In this document: piece after piece, positions 22,734-23,507 of the stretch
How the letters are laid out: each line of letters begins with the position of its first letter
Position numbering within the stretch: the stretch's first letter is position 1
Source of the DNA: an uncultured Lachnospiraceae bacterium
GTDB lineage: Bacteria; Bacillota; Clostridia; Lachnospirales; Lachnospiraceae
Assembly (NCBI GenBank): GCA_947628025.1
Contig: CANQYH010000010.1
Location: 1-23,507, forward strand
Direction: 5' to 3'
Length of the DNA stretch: 23,507 nt
Program-made: the position numbers and the translations under genes
Notes under the pieces: generated by a model
The model's database searches: none
Told to the model about the DNA's origin: nothing
What the model saw: only the letters and a program-made list of their open reading frames with translations

Positions 22734-22769
22734 ACGATACCTAATCGTATCAGTATGTAAACACAGCTC
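22734..22769 (-). repeat. Right attachment-site arm of the element
   Basis: Read inward from 22769 it begins GAGCTGTGTTTACATACTGA and contains ACGAT-N5-ATCGT. It matches the left arm at 29 of 36 bases and is followed by the second TT core copy (22770-22771). Confidence 0.85.
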
Positions 22770-22871
22770 TTTAAGATGGATCTTCTGGTCATGTCGATCG
22801 TGATCCTCTGCCTGGTGTCGACGGTACTCTATCAGGCCATCAGCACCCTGGAAAAGCGGATGCTGAACTGA
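22770..22871 (+). pseudogene. ABC transporter permease, 3' part, separated by insertion
   Basis: From the TT core the frame reads FKMDLLVMSIVILCLVSTVL, a final membrane helix, then YQAISTLEKRMLN and TGA at 22869-22871. Family members read QVF-K-DLVMTSVIIL at this point, so this is exactly the missing C-terminus of the gene at 16581-17425. It has no start of its own. Confidence 0.93.
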
Positions 22872-22961
22872 CGCGCGGATGCCGGTAACTTTACGGCGTC
22901 TGAAAAAACAGGGGCAGACAGCGCGGCAATCTCAGGATCCAGAAAAGATGTTGAAAAATTG

Positions 22962-22993
22962 TAATCTGCCTGCGAGATAATCTGCCTGCGAGA
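22962..22993 (+). repeat. 16 bp perfect tandem duplication
   Basis: TAATCTGCCTGCGAGA occurs twice without a gap, just before the terminator. The gap 22872-22961 shows nothing else. Confidence 0.9.
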
Positions 22994-23036
22994 AGCCGCC
23001 AGTCGGGGGTGAACGATCACCCTCGACTGGCGGCTT
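22993..23036. terminator. Bidirectional terminator between the ABC operon and the MATE gene
   Basis: A 19 bp stem (22993-23011 with 23018-23036, one G-T pair) and a six-base loop, followed by TTATTT on the plus strand. It ends the ABC operon; the MATE stop codon falls inside it. Confidence 0.85.
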
Positions 23037-23507
23037 TATTTCTCCCCATCCTGACTTTAAGCAGAAAAAGCGCAAAGGCCGCGCCGCAGGCTTCTCCCAC
23101 CGGCAGGGCGCTGGCCAGACCATTTTCTCCGGCCATACGATCCAGCAGGAACATGAACGGGATGTAAAAGACCAGTTCCCTGACCACGGCATGAAGCAGG
23201 GTCCCGAATCCGTCGCCCATGGCCTGCATACAGTAGGACGTATGATAGTTGAGGAACTGAAACGGAGACGCCACGCAGCGGATCCGGATAAAGACAACGG
23301 CAAAGCCGATCGTGATCAGCGCCGCCTCCACGTCTCCAGCGGAGGTGCTTAAAAAGATCCGTACCAGCGGAGCCGCGAACGCCTGAAACAGCGCCAGGCT
23401 CAGCAGGGAGATCCCCAGGCCGTAGACACGGGCCGTGTTGATCGTGCTCTTCATTCGCTCCCGGTTGCCGGAAGAGAAGTTGTAGGCCACGATCGGAAGC
23501 ATTCCCT
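23017..23507 (-). CDS. MATE family efflux transporter, C-terminal part (gene starts beyond the window)
   Basis: The frame is open to the window end, where GMLPIVAYNFSSGN matches the MATE motif Q/G-P-x-x-x-YN-GAxN that precedes a charged loop (RERMK) and the next helix. Further hydrophobic segments follow: ISLLSLALFQAFAAPLVRIF, ITIGFAVVFIRIRCVASPFQ, LLHAVVRELVFYIPFMFLLD and ACGAAFALFLLKVR, matching the last helices of the 12-helix family. MATE proteins export drugs or metabolites in exchange for Na+ or H+; the substrate is unknown. The last codons and TGA (23017-23019) lie in the terminator hairpin, giving a slightly unusual C-terminus (NKAASRG). Confidence 0.88.
   Translation of the reverse strand, partial: GMLPIVAYNFSSGNRERMKSTINTARVYGLGISLLSLALFQAFAAPLVRIFLSTSAGDVEAALITIGFAVVFIRIRCVASPFQFLNYHTSYCMQAMGDGFGTLLHAVVRELVFYIPFMFLLDRMAGENGLASALPVGEACGAAFALFLLKVRMGRNKAASRG

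Larger units (their letters stand above)
17426..22769. mobile_element. 5,344 bp large-serine-recombinase integrative element inside the permease gene
   Basis: The two ends are 36 bp imperfect inverted repeats, the flanks share only TT (17424-17425 and 22770-22771), and removing the element plus one TT rejoins a conserved permease reading frame. The element is more A/T-rich than the host, encodes a large serine recombinase with a small upstream ORF, and carries MNT/HEPN genes, a DUF4160 operon, broken small ORFs and a tRNA 3' half. A 2 bp crossover core is the hallmark of serine recombinases. No relaxase, replication or conjugation genes are seen, so it is at most a mobilisable or decayed island. 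Confidence 0.9.

Noticed and set aside
17426..22769. DDE-type transposon because of the terminal inverted repeats
   Set aside because: No DDE transposase is present; a 2 bp TT duplication plus a large serine recombinase explains the ends as attP arms.

Overview
The window looks like chromosomal DNA of a Gram-positive clostridium, most likely Lachnospiraceae. The basis is strong AGGAGG-type ribosome binding sites, sigma-A-like promoters, a Bacillota-type LexA box on uvrA, a 3D-domain protein, a clostridial-style L,D-transpeptidase, and a GC-rich core interrupted by an AT-richer insertion. No species can be named from the sequence alone.

Layout. Positions 1-553: 3' end of a secreted 3D-domain protein, then a ~138 bp MITE-like element. 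Positions 753-3375 (minus): inositol-monophosphatase-family enzyme, GNAT acetyltransferase, and an aldo/keto reductase with two C-terminal Cys clusters. Positions 3684-7138 (minus): a hexuronate branch, uxaA (altronate dehydratase), eda (KDPG aldolase) and kdgK (KDG kinase), which together take altronate through KDG and KDPG to pyruvate and glyceraldehyde-3-phosphate. uxaA has a TTGACT-17-TACAAT promoter with a perfect 20 bp palindrome on its start point; eda has its own TTGACA-17-TACACT promoter. Positions 7319-10887 (minus): a class I glutamine amidotransferase (peptidase C26/PuuD type) and uvrA with a promoter and a LexA-like box. Positions 11084-15597 (minus): a membrane-anchored protein with a probable six-hairpin fold, an L,D-transpeptidase with a long acidic Pro/Glu/Thr/Ala repeat tail, and mscL.

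Positions 15821-22871 (plus) hold a nitrate/sulfonate-type ABC transporter operon (ATPase and permease). The permease is cut in two by a 5,344 bp element at 17426-22769. Joining 17425 to 22772 restores the reading frame and the conserved family C-terminus, with only the dinucleotide TT duplicated. That is the footprint expected of a large serine recombinase, and the element encodes one (18662-20590). The element ends are 36 bp imperfect inverted repeats (29/36), i.e. the two arms of a reconstructed attP; a third copy of the arm lies inside at 18129. Cargo: a MntA/HepT (type VII) toxin-antitoxin pair whose HepT is frameshifted, a second MNT nucleotidyltransferase without a HEPN partner, a two-gene operon of an unknown protein and a DUF4160 protein, several tiny or broken ORFs, and the 3' half of a tRNA-Lys(CTT)-like gene that looks like a relic of an earlier integration. 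The window ends (23017-23507, minus) in the 3' part of a MATE-family transporter gene.
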